Source: CAYPEL01 sp964409635
Lineage (GTDB): Bacteria; Pseudomonadota; Gammaproteobacteria; DSM-19610
Length of the DNA: 6,998 bases
Assembly (NCBI GenBank): GCA_964409635.1
Contig: CAYPEL010000140.1
Coordinates: 1 to 6,998 of the forward strand
Reading direction: 5' to 3'
The position numbers were made by a program, and so were the translations under genes. Shown piece after piece: positions 1-6,042 of this stretch (positions are counted from its first letter, which is position 1; every line of letters starts with the position of its first letter). The notes beneath the pieces were generated by a model. The model saw nothing but the letters and a program-made list of their open reading frames with translations. It was not told where the DNA came from and ran no database searches.

Positions 1-122
1 TAGCAGCAATATGTATGCCATATGCATATCTTATTGATTTATTTTATATTTTATTGGCAGGAGGCGCGTAGAGCTGTTGCTATATCCAGACACCTGGTCG
101 TCTATATATGTATAAGTTATTG

Positions 123-150
123 ATCGAGCGAGACTCAATAGGTCTCCGAT
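123..150. repeat. Bulged inverted repeat (hairpin)
   Basis: GAGAC at 130-134 pairs with GTCTC at 142-146 around a 7-base loop. ATCG at 123-126 then pairs with CGAT at 147-150, leaving a 3-base bulge (127-129) on one side. That gives nine paired bases. Neither strand has a T-run directly after the stem, so it does not look like an intrinsic terminator. Its role is unknown and chance is possible. Confidence 0.3.
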
Positions 151-204
151 TTGCTACAAACAGTATCGATATGAGATTAACGATACCTATACCCAGATAA
201 GCTG

Positions 205-235
205 ATTATAGTGCGCAGATTTTCGGTCAGGGCAA
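205..235 (-). promoter_or_regulatory. Possible sigma-70 promoter reading left
   Basis: On the minus strand the hexamer at 205-210 is a perfect TATAAT. A TTGCCC at 230-235 (three bases in common with TTGACA, plus one mismatch-tolerated C) lies 19 bases upstream, which is longer than the ideal 17. If real, it would start a transcript near 198 running toward position 1, serving a gene left of the window. The weak -35 and long spacer keep confidence low. Confidence 0.2.
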
Positions 236-342
236 GATGTAGCGACGAGGAAAAGCCGCACGTTAGCGAGATGTTGTGGTGAAAAGATGCGTACAAGAAG
301 CTTGGAAACCTACCCGCGATGGGTATTAATTAACCCACTACG

Positions 343-1635
343 CTATTTAATACGTCCAGAGCCGTATGACAGTCCGACAAATATACTCATTTCTTCGAAT
401 TCCGCAGTACTGATATTACTGTCTTTTTGTCTGTAGTTAATAGAAAAGTCAGTTCGCAGATTACGTGAAAGCCTATACTTTATGTTACCGCCAACCGAGT
501 AATCTTTATCATTGCGGTTAATATCGGTCTCATCTTTCTTAATATAAGCACCAGCAATACCTGCTGACAGCAGTGCAGTCATTTGATAATCCAGGTCAAC
601 GCCAATCTCGGTGACATCCCGGTCCCGTAATGCTTCCTTGTAATCCTCATTCCTTAATTCACCCCAAAGCCGGGTGCGTAATGTAGACCCTTGCCGGTTA
701 TAGGCCAAGCGGATAATCCGGTTGTTCAGTACATCACTGGTGACTTGCTCATTGTTAAAATTGCCCCTGATAGAATTGCGCTGAGAGTTCAGCAGCCCGG
801 CACCACTGTCCCTTAACTCTTCAGCCGTATACAAATCAAAGCTCGAACGGCTGGTTAAATCGACCAAAATTTCCAGGTTCCCGGTAAACCCATTCTGATC
901 ATCAAATCTGTCACGGTTTACGCGCGTGGTGCCGAGACCAAGACTATAGGTAGTTCTTGCCTGCTTTCCGGAAAACACGGCATGTAAATTGGTGGAAGTG
1001 AAATCAGGGTTATCTTCGTCATTGTCGTATTTGATCTTGTTAACGCCAGCATTGAGGGACACATTAGTTTGCGGGTACCACTTATACTGCCAACCTCCGA
1101 ACAAAGATAACTGGCGGCTATCCGCAGAATCTTCAAAATAATATTTCGAAAACCGCGGATTAATATTAAAACTATGGCGTGCTGATAGAGGTAAAGTGAT
1201 AACGGGACCGGTAGTAAAGACATTGACATTTTGTAAATTACCCGGTGTGCCGCCTTCAATAGAATCGACCAATTGCTGGGAAAAATAATCCTCAACTTCC
1301 CAGGTCACATAGTCTTTTATAATTTCCCAGCCAGCCTCGCCACTGAGATTAAAATAATACTTGTCACCAAAAGTATTGTCTGTGTAGTTTTTGTAGGTCA
1401 AAGAAGTACTGGCATTTACACTGACAGGCCCACCGTCCTCCTTGATTGCCGCACCAAGATTTCCTGAAACTATAAAATCATCTTCTTCATTGTTGGATGT
1501 CAGTCTGGAGTTATCTGTATATTCAACCCCAAGGCCAATACTGGGCGCCAGTTGCAGTGCAAACCCATTACCTAGAAACCCCCAAAAAGAGACTATTACA
1601 ATCAGTAACGACCATTTCCACTTTAATTTCTGCAT
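343..1635 (-). CDS. Outer-membrane beta-barrel protein of a polysaccharide export locus
   Basis: A protein of 430 residues. The N-terminus has a basic start (MQKLKWKW), a hydrophobic stretch to about residue 22 and a probable signal peptidase I site after NGFA (residue 27). The mature part is a series of alternating polar/hydrophobic segments rich in Tyr, Asn, Asp and Arg, as in outer-membrane barrels. It begins PSIGLGVEYTDNSRL and its last strand is SIFVGLSYG, followed by a short basic tail rather than the usual terminal Phe. The pattern fits the beta-barrel porin 2-like/EpsL-like proteins found in exosortase and exopolysaccharide loci. I chose ATG at 1635 because GGAGG lies 8 bases upstream; a TTG 15 bases earlier overlaps that ribosome site. 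It lies 47 bp downstream of the OPX lipoprotein gene and is probably co-transcribed. I infer that it forms the outer-membrane pore for the polymer. The family call is by sequence style, not search. Confidence 0.8.
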   Translation of the reverse strand: MQKLKWKWSLLIVIVSFWGFLGNGFALQLAPSIGLGVEYTDNSRLTSNNEEDDFIVSGNLGAAIKEDGGPVSVNASTSLTYKNYTDNTFGDKYYFNLSGEAGWEIIKDYVTWEVEDYFSQQLVDSIEGGTPGNLQNVNVFTTGPVITLPLSARHSFNINPRFSKYYFEDSADSRQLSLFGGWQYKWYPQTNVSLNAGVNKIKYDNDEDNPDFTSTNLHAVFSGKQARTTYSLGLGTTRVNRDRFDDQNGFTGNLEILVDLTSRSSFDLYTAEELRDSGAGLLNSQRNSIRGNFNNEQVTSDVLNNRIIRLAYNRQGSTLRTRLWGELRNEDYKEALRDRDVTEIGVDLDYQMTALLSAGIAGAYIKKDETDINRNDKDYSVGGNIKYRLSRNLRTDFSINYRQKDSNISTAEFEEMSIFVGLSYGSGRIK

Positions 1636-1643
1636 CTGCCCTG

Positions 1644-1648
1644 CCTCC
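1644..1648 (-). promoter_or_regulatory. Ribosome binding site deciding the beta-barrel start
   Basis: GGAGG on the minus strand sits 8 bases upstream of the ATG at 1635. The longer reading from TTG at 1650 would place this site inside the coding region and would add residues before the signal peptide, so the ATG is preferred. Confidence 0.75.
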
Positions 1649-1682
1649 AATATTTTTATTTGTGGGATGTTTCAAATTAATA

Positions 1683-2315
1683 TCACAAAAAACGTTCAGG
1701 TACGGTGAGTACATCACCTGGCATAAGCAGAATATTCGTCCTCATTTTACCATCTTCCATAATATCCTTAAGCCGGATCGTAAATGTTTCAGTACCTTTC
1801 TCCGTACGGCGGTGTAGCTTGGTGCGGTTACTATCGGCATAGAGATTAACACTCCCGGCTTCAAGTACTGCATCCAATACGGTCATTCCAGGTTGGTAAT
1901 TGATGGAAACATTTTTAGCCACCGCACCAGTAACCCGGATTCTAGACAGAAACGCTCTACCTTCCAGATTCATCAACATCACTGTCACGTTTGGATTTTT
2001 AATATAGCTACTGAGCTGTCCAGTGATATTTTTCGCAAGCTGTTCAGGCTCAACGCCGGCCGCCATCACATCACCAATCAGCGGCACAGCAATTTTCCCA
2101 TCGGGCCGAATGGGTGCGGAAAACGAGAGCTCAGGGTTTTTCCACACAGTTACCTTTACCTGGTCGCCAACAGATAATTTGTAAACGTCAACGAGCACGC
2201 TAGGTCCAACTGAGTCTGTAGCTTGTAAAGGGGGTAATTTCCCCCCTGTGTCAGCGCAGGCTCCCAGTATGGCAAGCATTATTACGGTTACAAATACTCT
2301 CAAATACCGGCTCAT
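1683..2315 (-). CDS. Short polysaccharide export (OPX/Wza-family) lipoprotein
   Basis: A protein of 210 residues. Residues 1-20 are a lipoprotein signal peptide ending in the lipobox LGAC, with Cys20 as the lipidated residue. Ala at +2 suits transport to the outer membrane. Residues about 45-117 are a Poly_export domain (YKLSVGDQVKVTVWKNPELS, then PDGKIAVPLIGDV). Residues about 124-208 form one SLBB-type domain (IRVTGAV, GMTVLDAVLEAG, LLMPGDVLTVPE). At 191 mature residues it is about half the size of E. coli Wza (around 360 mature residues). It ends right after the SLBB domain, so it lacks Wza's C-terminal amphipathic helix that crosses the outer membrane. The short form and the GMTVLDA signature recall export proteins of PEP-CTERM/exosortase loci. 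AGGAGG lies 10 bases before the ATG. The beta-barrel gene follows 47 bp downstream and is the likely partner. The family call is strong; the polymer is unknown. Confidence 0.93.
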   Translation of the reverse strand: MSRYLRVFVTVIMLAILGACADTGGKLPPLQATDSVGPSVLVDVYKLSVGDQVKVTVWKNPELSFSAPIRPDGKIAVPLIGDVMAAGVEPEQLAKNITGQLSSYIKNPNVTVMLMNLEGRAFLSRIRVTGAVAKNVSINYQPGMTVLDAVLEAGSVNLYADSNRTKLHRRTEKGTETFTIRLKDIMEDGKMRTNILLMPGDVLTVPERFL

Positions 2316-2325
2316 GATGATAAGG

Positions 2326-2331
2326 CCTCCT
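2326..2331 (-). promoter_or_regulatory. Strong ribosome binding site of the export gene
   Basis: A perfect AGGAGG on the minus strand lies 10 bases upstream of the ATG at 2315. It is the strongest ribosome site in the minus-strand run. Confidence 0.75.
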
Positions 2332-2349
2332 GATTAATTCTGTCGTCGT

Positions 2350-2395
2350 GGTAGAAATCTACCTGATAATACGAAGGTCGTATGATAATACGAAG
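2350..2395. repeat. Cluster of short direct and inverted repeats upstream of the export gene
   Basis: The 87-bp gap between the aminotransferase and export genes contains three elements. TGATAATACGAAG occurs twice exactly, at 2364-2376 and 2383-2395, with a 19-base period. ATACGA (2369-2374) and TCGTAT (2378-2383) form a perfect inverted repeat around three bases. GGTAGA (2350-2355) and TCTACC (2358-2363) form another around two bases. They sit 35-80 bp before the export gene start, where an operator or an RNA leader structure could act. The minus-strand copies contain AT-rich TATTAT hexamers that might serve as a -10 box. Function is not shown. Confidence 0.5.
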
Positions 2396-2402
2396 ATACA
2401 TC

Positions 2403-3569
2403 TTATATAAGTACATCTTGAACAATCTTTTGAATTTTTTTAATATCCTGCTGGCGCACACGCCGATGCGTAGGCAGTGTCAGCAAACGATTCGCGAAAT
2501 CCTTTGCCACAGGGTAGTCATCAGGTATTGCGTCCAATATCTGTTCTAGGCCCTGAATGGCAGGTAGCGTAGCAGGATACATTTTTGACACACCTAAGCC
2601 GCTGCGCTGAAGCGCGTTCACTAGCTGATCACGCTTGCTGGCATCGACCAGGATCGGGTAGCGCAATAAAGGCCGTGCAGGCGTAACACCACAGGCTGCC
2701 GGTAGATCAATCAGGGTTTCCTGCGGGAGATGATCGAACGCCTTGAAGATTTTCGCCAGTTGGTGTTGGGTACTGAGCGAATCGGCCTGGTATTGCCTGA
2801 GATTACCAGGCAACAAACGCGTCAAGATGGGATCCATTGCAGCAAGCGTCTCTAATGGATGAAATCGTGTTTCTCCTAAGTGGAGAAACGGCATAGTATT
2901 CGGTAACCAGTATAGGCGCGGTCGAAGCATTAAATTATAAAGACTTGTTTTCAGCCAGAATTTGAAACCCTGTGCCACGCGATTATGCGGGTGAGAAACA
3001 GGTGACGGAAGCAGTCCAGCGAAGCTATTCTCCTTGTACAACACTGCACCCCCACCCAATAAACTGACCGGTTTGCCACGGCCAAAACTAAGCACAACCA
3101 GGTCGGCTTGCCAGAATGGACGCTCCCCGCCCCCTGGAAACGCTTGCGCACTATCTTCAATGAGCAAGACTTCGGCCTGCCTGGCCAAGCATTGTAACTG
3201 CTCAATCTGTTCCGATAGGCCAAACAGATTCACCGCTACAATGGCTATAGTCTGCGATGTAAGACGCTTTTCCAGAGCAGCCGCATCTAACCAGGGCCGA
3301 TCCTCAAGAAAATCAGCCAGCACAGGCCGAACCCCCGCATACACTGCAGCACTGACAAGATCCGGACAGCCATAGGCCGGCAGGATCACTTCCGGTTGCT
3401 CAACCGGTTTTATCGTTTTAGCAGCCAGCAAGGCGGCAGCAAGCGCAGCGGTACCCGAAGCGTAACAGCGAGCCGAATAAGGGGAAATTAGCTGTGTAAA
3501 AACAGCAGCATCACCTGCTCCACGGGACAGCCGGACCGGGTTACCCGCAGGAGTATGTTGATAAAACAT
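2403..3569 (-). CDS. DegT/DnrJ/EryC1/StrS-family PLP-dependent aminotransferase
   Basis: A protein of 388 residues, normal for this fold-type I family, many of whose members aminate keto-sugars attached to nucleotides. Visible landmarks in order are SGTAAL (residues 38-43, phosphate-binding region), VILPAYGCPDLVSAAVYAG (61-79, equivalent to the usual strand and TF segment), IEDSAQAF (137-144, with Asp139 expected to contact the pyridine nitrogen), and SFGRGKPVSLLGGGAVL (161-177), in which Lys166 is the expected Schiff-base lysine. All key catalytic residues are therefore present. The segment VNLFG has Asn where many relatives have His. The ATG directly follows the TAA of the upstream glycosyltransferase with no clear Shine-Dalgarno, so translational coupling is likely. 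Its role is inferred as making an amino sugar or similar precursor. Substrate is unknown, and the divergent PAYGCPDL segment means a non-sugar substrate is possible. By eye it is richer in G+C than the beta-barrel gene. Confidence 0.88.
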   Translation of the reverse strand: MFYQHTPAGNPVRLSRGAGDAAVFTQLISPYSARCYASGTAALAAALLAAKTIKPVEQPEVILPAYGCPDLVSAAVYAGVRPVLADFLEDRPWLDAAALEKRLTSQTIAIVAVNLFGLSEQIEQLQCLARQAEVLLIEDSAQAFPGGGERPFWQADLVVLSFGRGKPVSLLGGGAVLYKENSFAGLLPSPVSHPHNRVAQGFKFWLKTSLYNLMLRPRLYWLPNTMPFLHLGETRFHPLETLAAMDPILTRLLPGNLRQYQADSLSTQHQLAKIFKAFDHLPQETLIDLPAACGVTPARPLLRYPILVDASKRDQLVNALQRSGLGVSKMYPATLPAIQGLEQILDAIPDDYPVAKDFANRLLTLPTHRRVRQQDIKKIQKIVQDVLI

Positions 3570-4709
3570 TTACCGCTGGGAGGGCGTCCAGACAGTCATA
3601 CGCTTACCGGTTAAAAACGCTAGCGTAGCCTGCCCTAAAGCCAGATTGGTCTGGACAAAGAAAAATACAATGCGTACCAGCGCATTCTGCCGCGCCTGCA
3701 TAGAAAGCCAGCCAGCAATAGCCAGGCAATAAAATACCACTTGCGCGGCCAGTGCCAGTGTATAAATGGCCCCTTGTCCTTGCAGCAGTACGGTAACGAT
3801 AAAAAACAGCAACAGACACCACGGCACAGCCCAGCGCATGATTTTGTGACTCCAAACTTGAAAAGCAAATAAGCCCATCCTGAACGGATTAAGCACCTCT
3901 GGATGGCGCACAATAGCGGTCATGCCCCGAATAACGGTGCGGATCTTTCTACGGTATTCCAACCCAGGATCTTTTACATCTTTATAAATACCGATAACGT
4001 CCGGACAGGAAATCGCCACCATACCCCGCTTCGCACTATTGAGCGCCGTATTAAAATCGCTGGGAGAATAAATATCCCAGTCTTCACACACTTCCCGGCG
4101 GGCGGCAAAAAATGAACCACTCAAACCCACCAGACCGGCGCGATCTGATTCCAGCCGGCGCAGCCACATCTCGTATTTCACATAAGCCCCCTCACCGGCA
4201 AGCTCTCCGTCGTTGCTTATGAAACGGTCTTCACTTGATAAAGCGCCCACGCGTTCATCAGCAAATCTGGATGCCAGGATGCGTAACGCATCCGCAGGTA
4301 TTTTAGTTGCCACATCTGAAAACACCAGGATATCGCCAGACGCCTGACGAATTGCACATAACTGTGCATATTCTTTTCCCCTGCGCTCATCGGCGCGAAC
4401 CAATTTCACACCCTGCTCCGAATAGGATTTAACGATCTCGTCAGTTGTATCGGTTGAACAATCTGAGGCGATGATGACTTCCAGCAGATTCTGAGGATAG
4501 TCGATCTCCAGCGTATTATGCAGTTTCTCCTCAATTCGTTGTGCTTCGTTATGCGCAGTGATAATCAGGCTCAGTTTAGGGAGGGTATCAGCTCCAATTA
4601 ACTGTAGTGATTCGACCGGCCTGGGACGAACCAATTTTAAAATGAGAGGGTATAGAAAATAACTGTACACACACAACAACCCTGTTATATAAAAAAGCAA
4701 TTTCAGCAT
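3570..4709 (-). CDS. Membrane-anchored family 2 glycosyltransferase
   Basis: A protein of 379 residues from ATG at 4709. Residues about 3-27 are an N-terminal membrane helix. The GT-A catalytic domain follows: LSLIITAHNEAQRIEEKL (47-63), the nucleotide-binding SDCSTD (82-87), FSDVAT (130-135, with Asp132 in the place of the DXD metal site), SSED (158-161) and GSFFAARR (198-205). YRRKIRTVIRG (252-262) occupies the usual place of the RxxRW-like segment. The C-terminal third has several hydrophobic helices (about 295-312, 314-335 and 345-367). This layout is typical of inner-membrane polysaccharide glycosyltransferases that use a nucleotide sugar on the cytosolic side. A TTG 12 bases earlier would add four residues, but an AAGG touches it directly, so I prefer the ATG, whose own ribosome site is weak. 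It heads the minus-strand run and abuts the aminotransferase gene. Sugar and acceptor cannot be read from sequence. Confidence 0.9.
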   Translation of the reverse strand: MLKLLFYITGLLCVYSYFLYPLILKLVRPRPVESLQLIGADTLPKLSLIITAHNEAQRIEEKLHNTLEIDYPQNLLEVIIASDCSTDTTDEIVKSYSEQGVKLVRADERRGKEYAQLCAIRQASGDILVFSDVATKIPADALRILASRFADERVGALSSEDRFISNDGELAGEGAYVKYEMWLRRLESDRAGLVGLSGSFFAARREVCEDWDIYSPSDFNTALNSAKRGMVAISCPDVIGIYKDVKDPGLEYRRKIRTVIRGMTAIVRHPEVLNPFRMGLFAFQVWSHKIMRWAVPWCLLLFFIVTVLLQGQGAIYTLALAAQVVFYCLAIAGWLSMQARQNALVRIVFFFVQTNLALGQATLAFLTGKRMTVWTPSQR

Positions 4710-4828
4710 TCTTCGTCTCAACCTTGCATAGAGGCGTGTCGATATGAAAGGATCTCGCCTTCAGTCATTTCAACCCAGGCCGAGCAAAAGCATACATTAT
4801 TCGTAAATACCATAACAAGCTGTAATAT

Positions 4829-4856
4829 ATCATAATTATTTTAACGTCATAGCCAA
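4829..4856 (-). promoter_or_regulatory. Candidate sigma-70 promoter of the minus-strand run
   Basis: On the minus strand TTGGCT (4851-4856; four of six match TTGACA) lies 16 bases upstream of TATGAT (4829-4834; five of six match TATAAT). Transcription would begin near 4822, giving a leader of roughly 113 bases before the glycosyltransferase ATG at 4709. The -35 box lies only one base away from the start codon of the divergent gene at 4858. The promoter of that divergent gene must therefore overlap or lie within the same AT-rich segment (about 4795-4850). I found no convincing plus-strand -35/-10 pair. Confidence 0.4.
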
Positions 4857-4857
4857 A

Positions 4858-5991
4858 ATGGAGAAGCACCCTTTGCCCCATGTGTTACATATCGCCTCAG
4901 GAGACCTTTGGGCAGGTGCCGAGGTTCAGCTCTTCACCCTCGCCAGCACGCTCTATAACATACTAAAAGTGCCAGTAAGCGTCATTCTGCTCAACCATGG
5001 CGAGCTTGAACAAAAGCTTCAGGCAGTCGGTATCAAGGTTATCGTGCTCGACGAGTCAAAGTTAAACGCTTTTCAAATCATTCGTAAGCTGATACGAACA
5101 GTTAAGGCATTACAACCGGATATTATCCATACTCACCGAATCAAAGAGAATATACTCGGTAGTATCACAGCTGTTATTTGCCGGAGACCCTCTATCCGGA
5201 CAGCTCACGGCGCTGCCGAACACCAGCCCGCCTGGTGGAAATTGCCAAAACACTTAATACTTCTTCTGGACAGGCTATGTGGTCGCTTTATACAAAACAG
5301 GATTATTGCTGTTTCAGATGATTTAGCAGATATACTGCAGCAAGATTTCCCTAAAGGAAAGATCGCTATTATAAAAAACGGAATAGACCTGGATGTAATC
5401 AACCGTTATAAAATTAGCAAGCAATCTACCAAAGAATATTCAAATGAGACGTTCAAAATCGGCCTGGCCGGCCGCCTTGTACCCATCAAGCGCGTAGATC
5501 TTTTTATCCAGACAGCAAAATATCTTGCCGAACACTATCCAGACTTAAATGTCAGTTTTCATATCTTTGGTGATGGCCCCCTGCGAACCGAGCTTGAATC
5601 ACTCAGTAAAACCCTAACACCCAGTGCATTCGTACAATTTGAAGGCCACTGCGCTGACATACCGCTTAAACTTCAGGAAATCGATGTGCTTTTAATGACA
5701 TCTGACCATGAAGGCCTACCTATGATTCTGCTTGAAGCGATGGCGCTTGAAACACCCGTTATTGCACATGCTGTGGGTGGTATACCGATGTTACTGGATC
5801 AAGGCCGCTGTGGTGTACTGGTTCATGATCATAGCGCTGCTGGTTATGCCCATGCAATTTCGATCCTCATAAAATCACCGGAAAACCGCGTCACCCTTTC
5901 TGGTAATGCTCTTGAGCATTTAAAAAACGACTACTCCGCAATTGGCAATGCTAAAAAGTACCTTGCAATTTATAGCCAAAATAACTCATAA
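4858..5991 (+). CDS. Family 4 (GT-B) glycosyltransferase
   Basis: A protein of 377 residues, the normal length of soluble GT4 retaining glycosyltransferases. The N-terminal Rossmann domain opens with PHVLHIASGDLWAGAEVQ (residues 7-24, the glycine-rich acceptor-side loop) and includes PDIIHTHRIKENI (87-99), IRTAHG (113-118) and IIAVSDDLADIL (149-160). The C-terminal domain begins around 175-200 with NGID and holds IGLAGRLVPIKR (201-212; Arg206 and Lys211 are the expected donor-phosphate contacts), FHIFGDGPLR (234-243) and FEGHCADI. The EX7E motif is HEGLPMILLEAMA, with Glu285 and Glu293. All expected motifs are intact. No other start lies in frame before a stop at 4813, so the ATG is firm. There is no clear Shine-Dalgarno, so a short leader or weak translation is possible. 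It probably adds a sugar to a lipid-linked repeat unit. It is transcribed divergently from the minus-strand run and converges with the following gene, ending 44 bp from that gene's stop. Donor and acceptor are unknown. Confidence 0.93.
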   Translation: MEKHPLPHVLHIASGDLWAGAEVQLFTLASTLYNILKVPVSVILLNHGELEQKLQAVGIKVIVLDESKLNAFQIIRKLIRTVKALQPDIIHTHRIKENILGSITAVICRRPSIRTAHGAAEHQPAWWKLPKHLILLLDRLCGRFIQNRIIAVSDDLADILQQDFPKGKIAIIKNGIDLDVINRYKISKQSTKEYSNETFKIGLAGRLVPIKRVDLFIQTAKYLAEHYPDLNVSFHIFGDGPLRTELESLSKTLTPSAFVQFEGHCADIPLKLQEIDVLLMTSDHEGLPMILLEAMALETPVIAHAVGGIPMLLDQGRCGVLVHDHSAAGYAHAISILIKSPENRVTLSGNALEHLKNDYSAIGNAKKYLAIYSQNNS

Positions 5992-6008
5992 CAGAACAAA
6001 TGTGTTAA

Positions 6009-6042
6009 CAATTAAAACCGGCAAGCCAGGCATGCTTAATTG
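6009..6042. repeat. Inverted repeat between two convergent genes
   Basis: CAATTAA (6009-6015) and TTAATTG (6036-6042) are exact inverted copies 20 bases apart, with a short AAGC/GCTT pairing possible inside. The right arm overlaps the stop codon of the minus-strand glycosyltransferase. It lies in the 44-bp gap between convergent stops, where a two-way terminator would be expected. The arms are AT-rich and no T-run follows, so it is a weak terminator candidate. Confidence 0.25.

Larger units (their letters stand above)
1..342. other. Non-coding stretch left of the beta-barrel gene
   Basis: I find no open frame with a plausible start, ribosome site and protein-like composition here. The first 60 bases are very AT-rich. 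An AGGAGG-like run near 60 is followed only by a frame of about a dozen codons. The part from about 210 to 310 is richer in G+C and looks different in texture, but I cannot match it to a known element. The stretch holds a bulged hairpin (123-150), a possible minus-strand promoter (205-235) and a small hairpin just beyond the beta-barrel stop codon (311-325). It could be the leader of a minus-strand gene lying left of the window, or decayed sequence. Confidence 0.6.

Noticed and set aside
311..325. Hairpin TACCC-GCGAT-GGGTA 18 bases beyond the beta-barrel stop codon as a terminator
   Set aside because: The stem has only five pairs and on the minus strand is followed by GGTTTCC rather than a T-run, so it does not meet the usual pattern of an intrinsic terminator.
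918..1295. Long minus-strand frame inside the beta-barrel gene
   Set aside because: It overlaps the beta-barrel gene on the same strand in another frame, has no ribosome site, and its product shows no family features.
1683..2315. Exosortase/PEP-CTERM locus assignment
   Set aside because: The export protein and barrel resemble those of such loci, but no exosortase gene or PEP-CTERM sorting tail is visible in the window. I therefore mention the likeness without calling the system.
3034..3375. Plus-strand frame of 113 codons opposite the aminotransferase
   Set aside because: It lies antisense within a well-supported gene. Its composition (many Ser, Arg, Pro, Thr) is what a shadow frame of G+C-richer coding DNA gives.
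4720..4731. Three-codon leader peptide ATG CAA GGT TGA upstream of the minus-strand glycosyltransferase
   Set aside because: It is too short to distinguish from chance, and no ribosome site or attenuator-like structure accompanies it.
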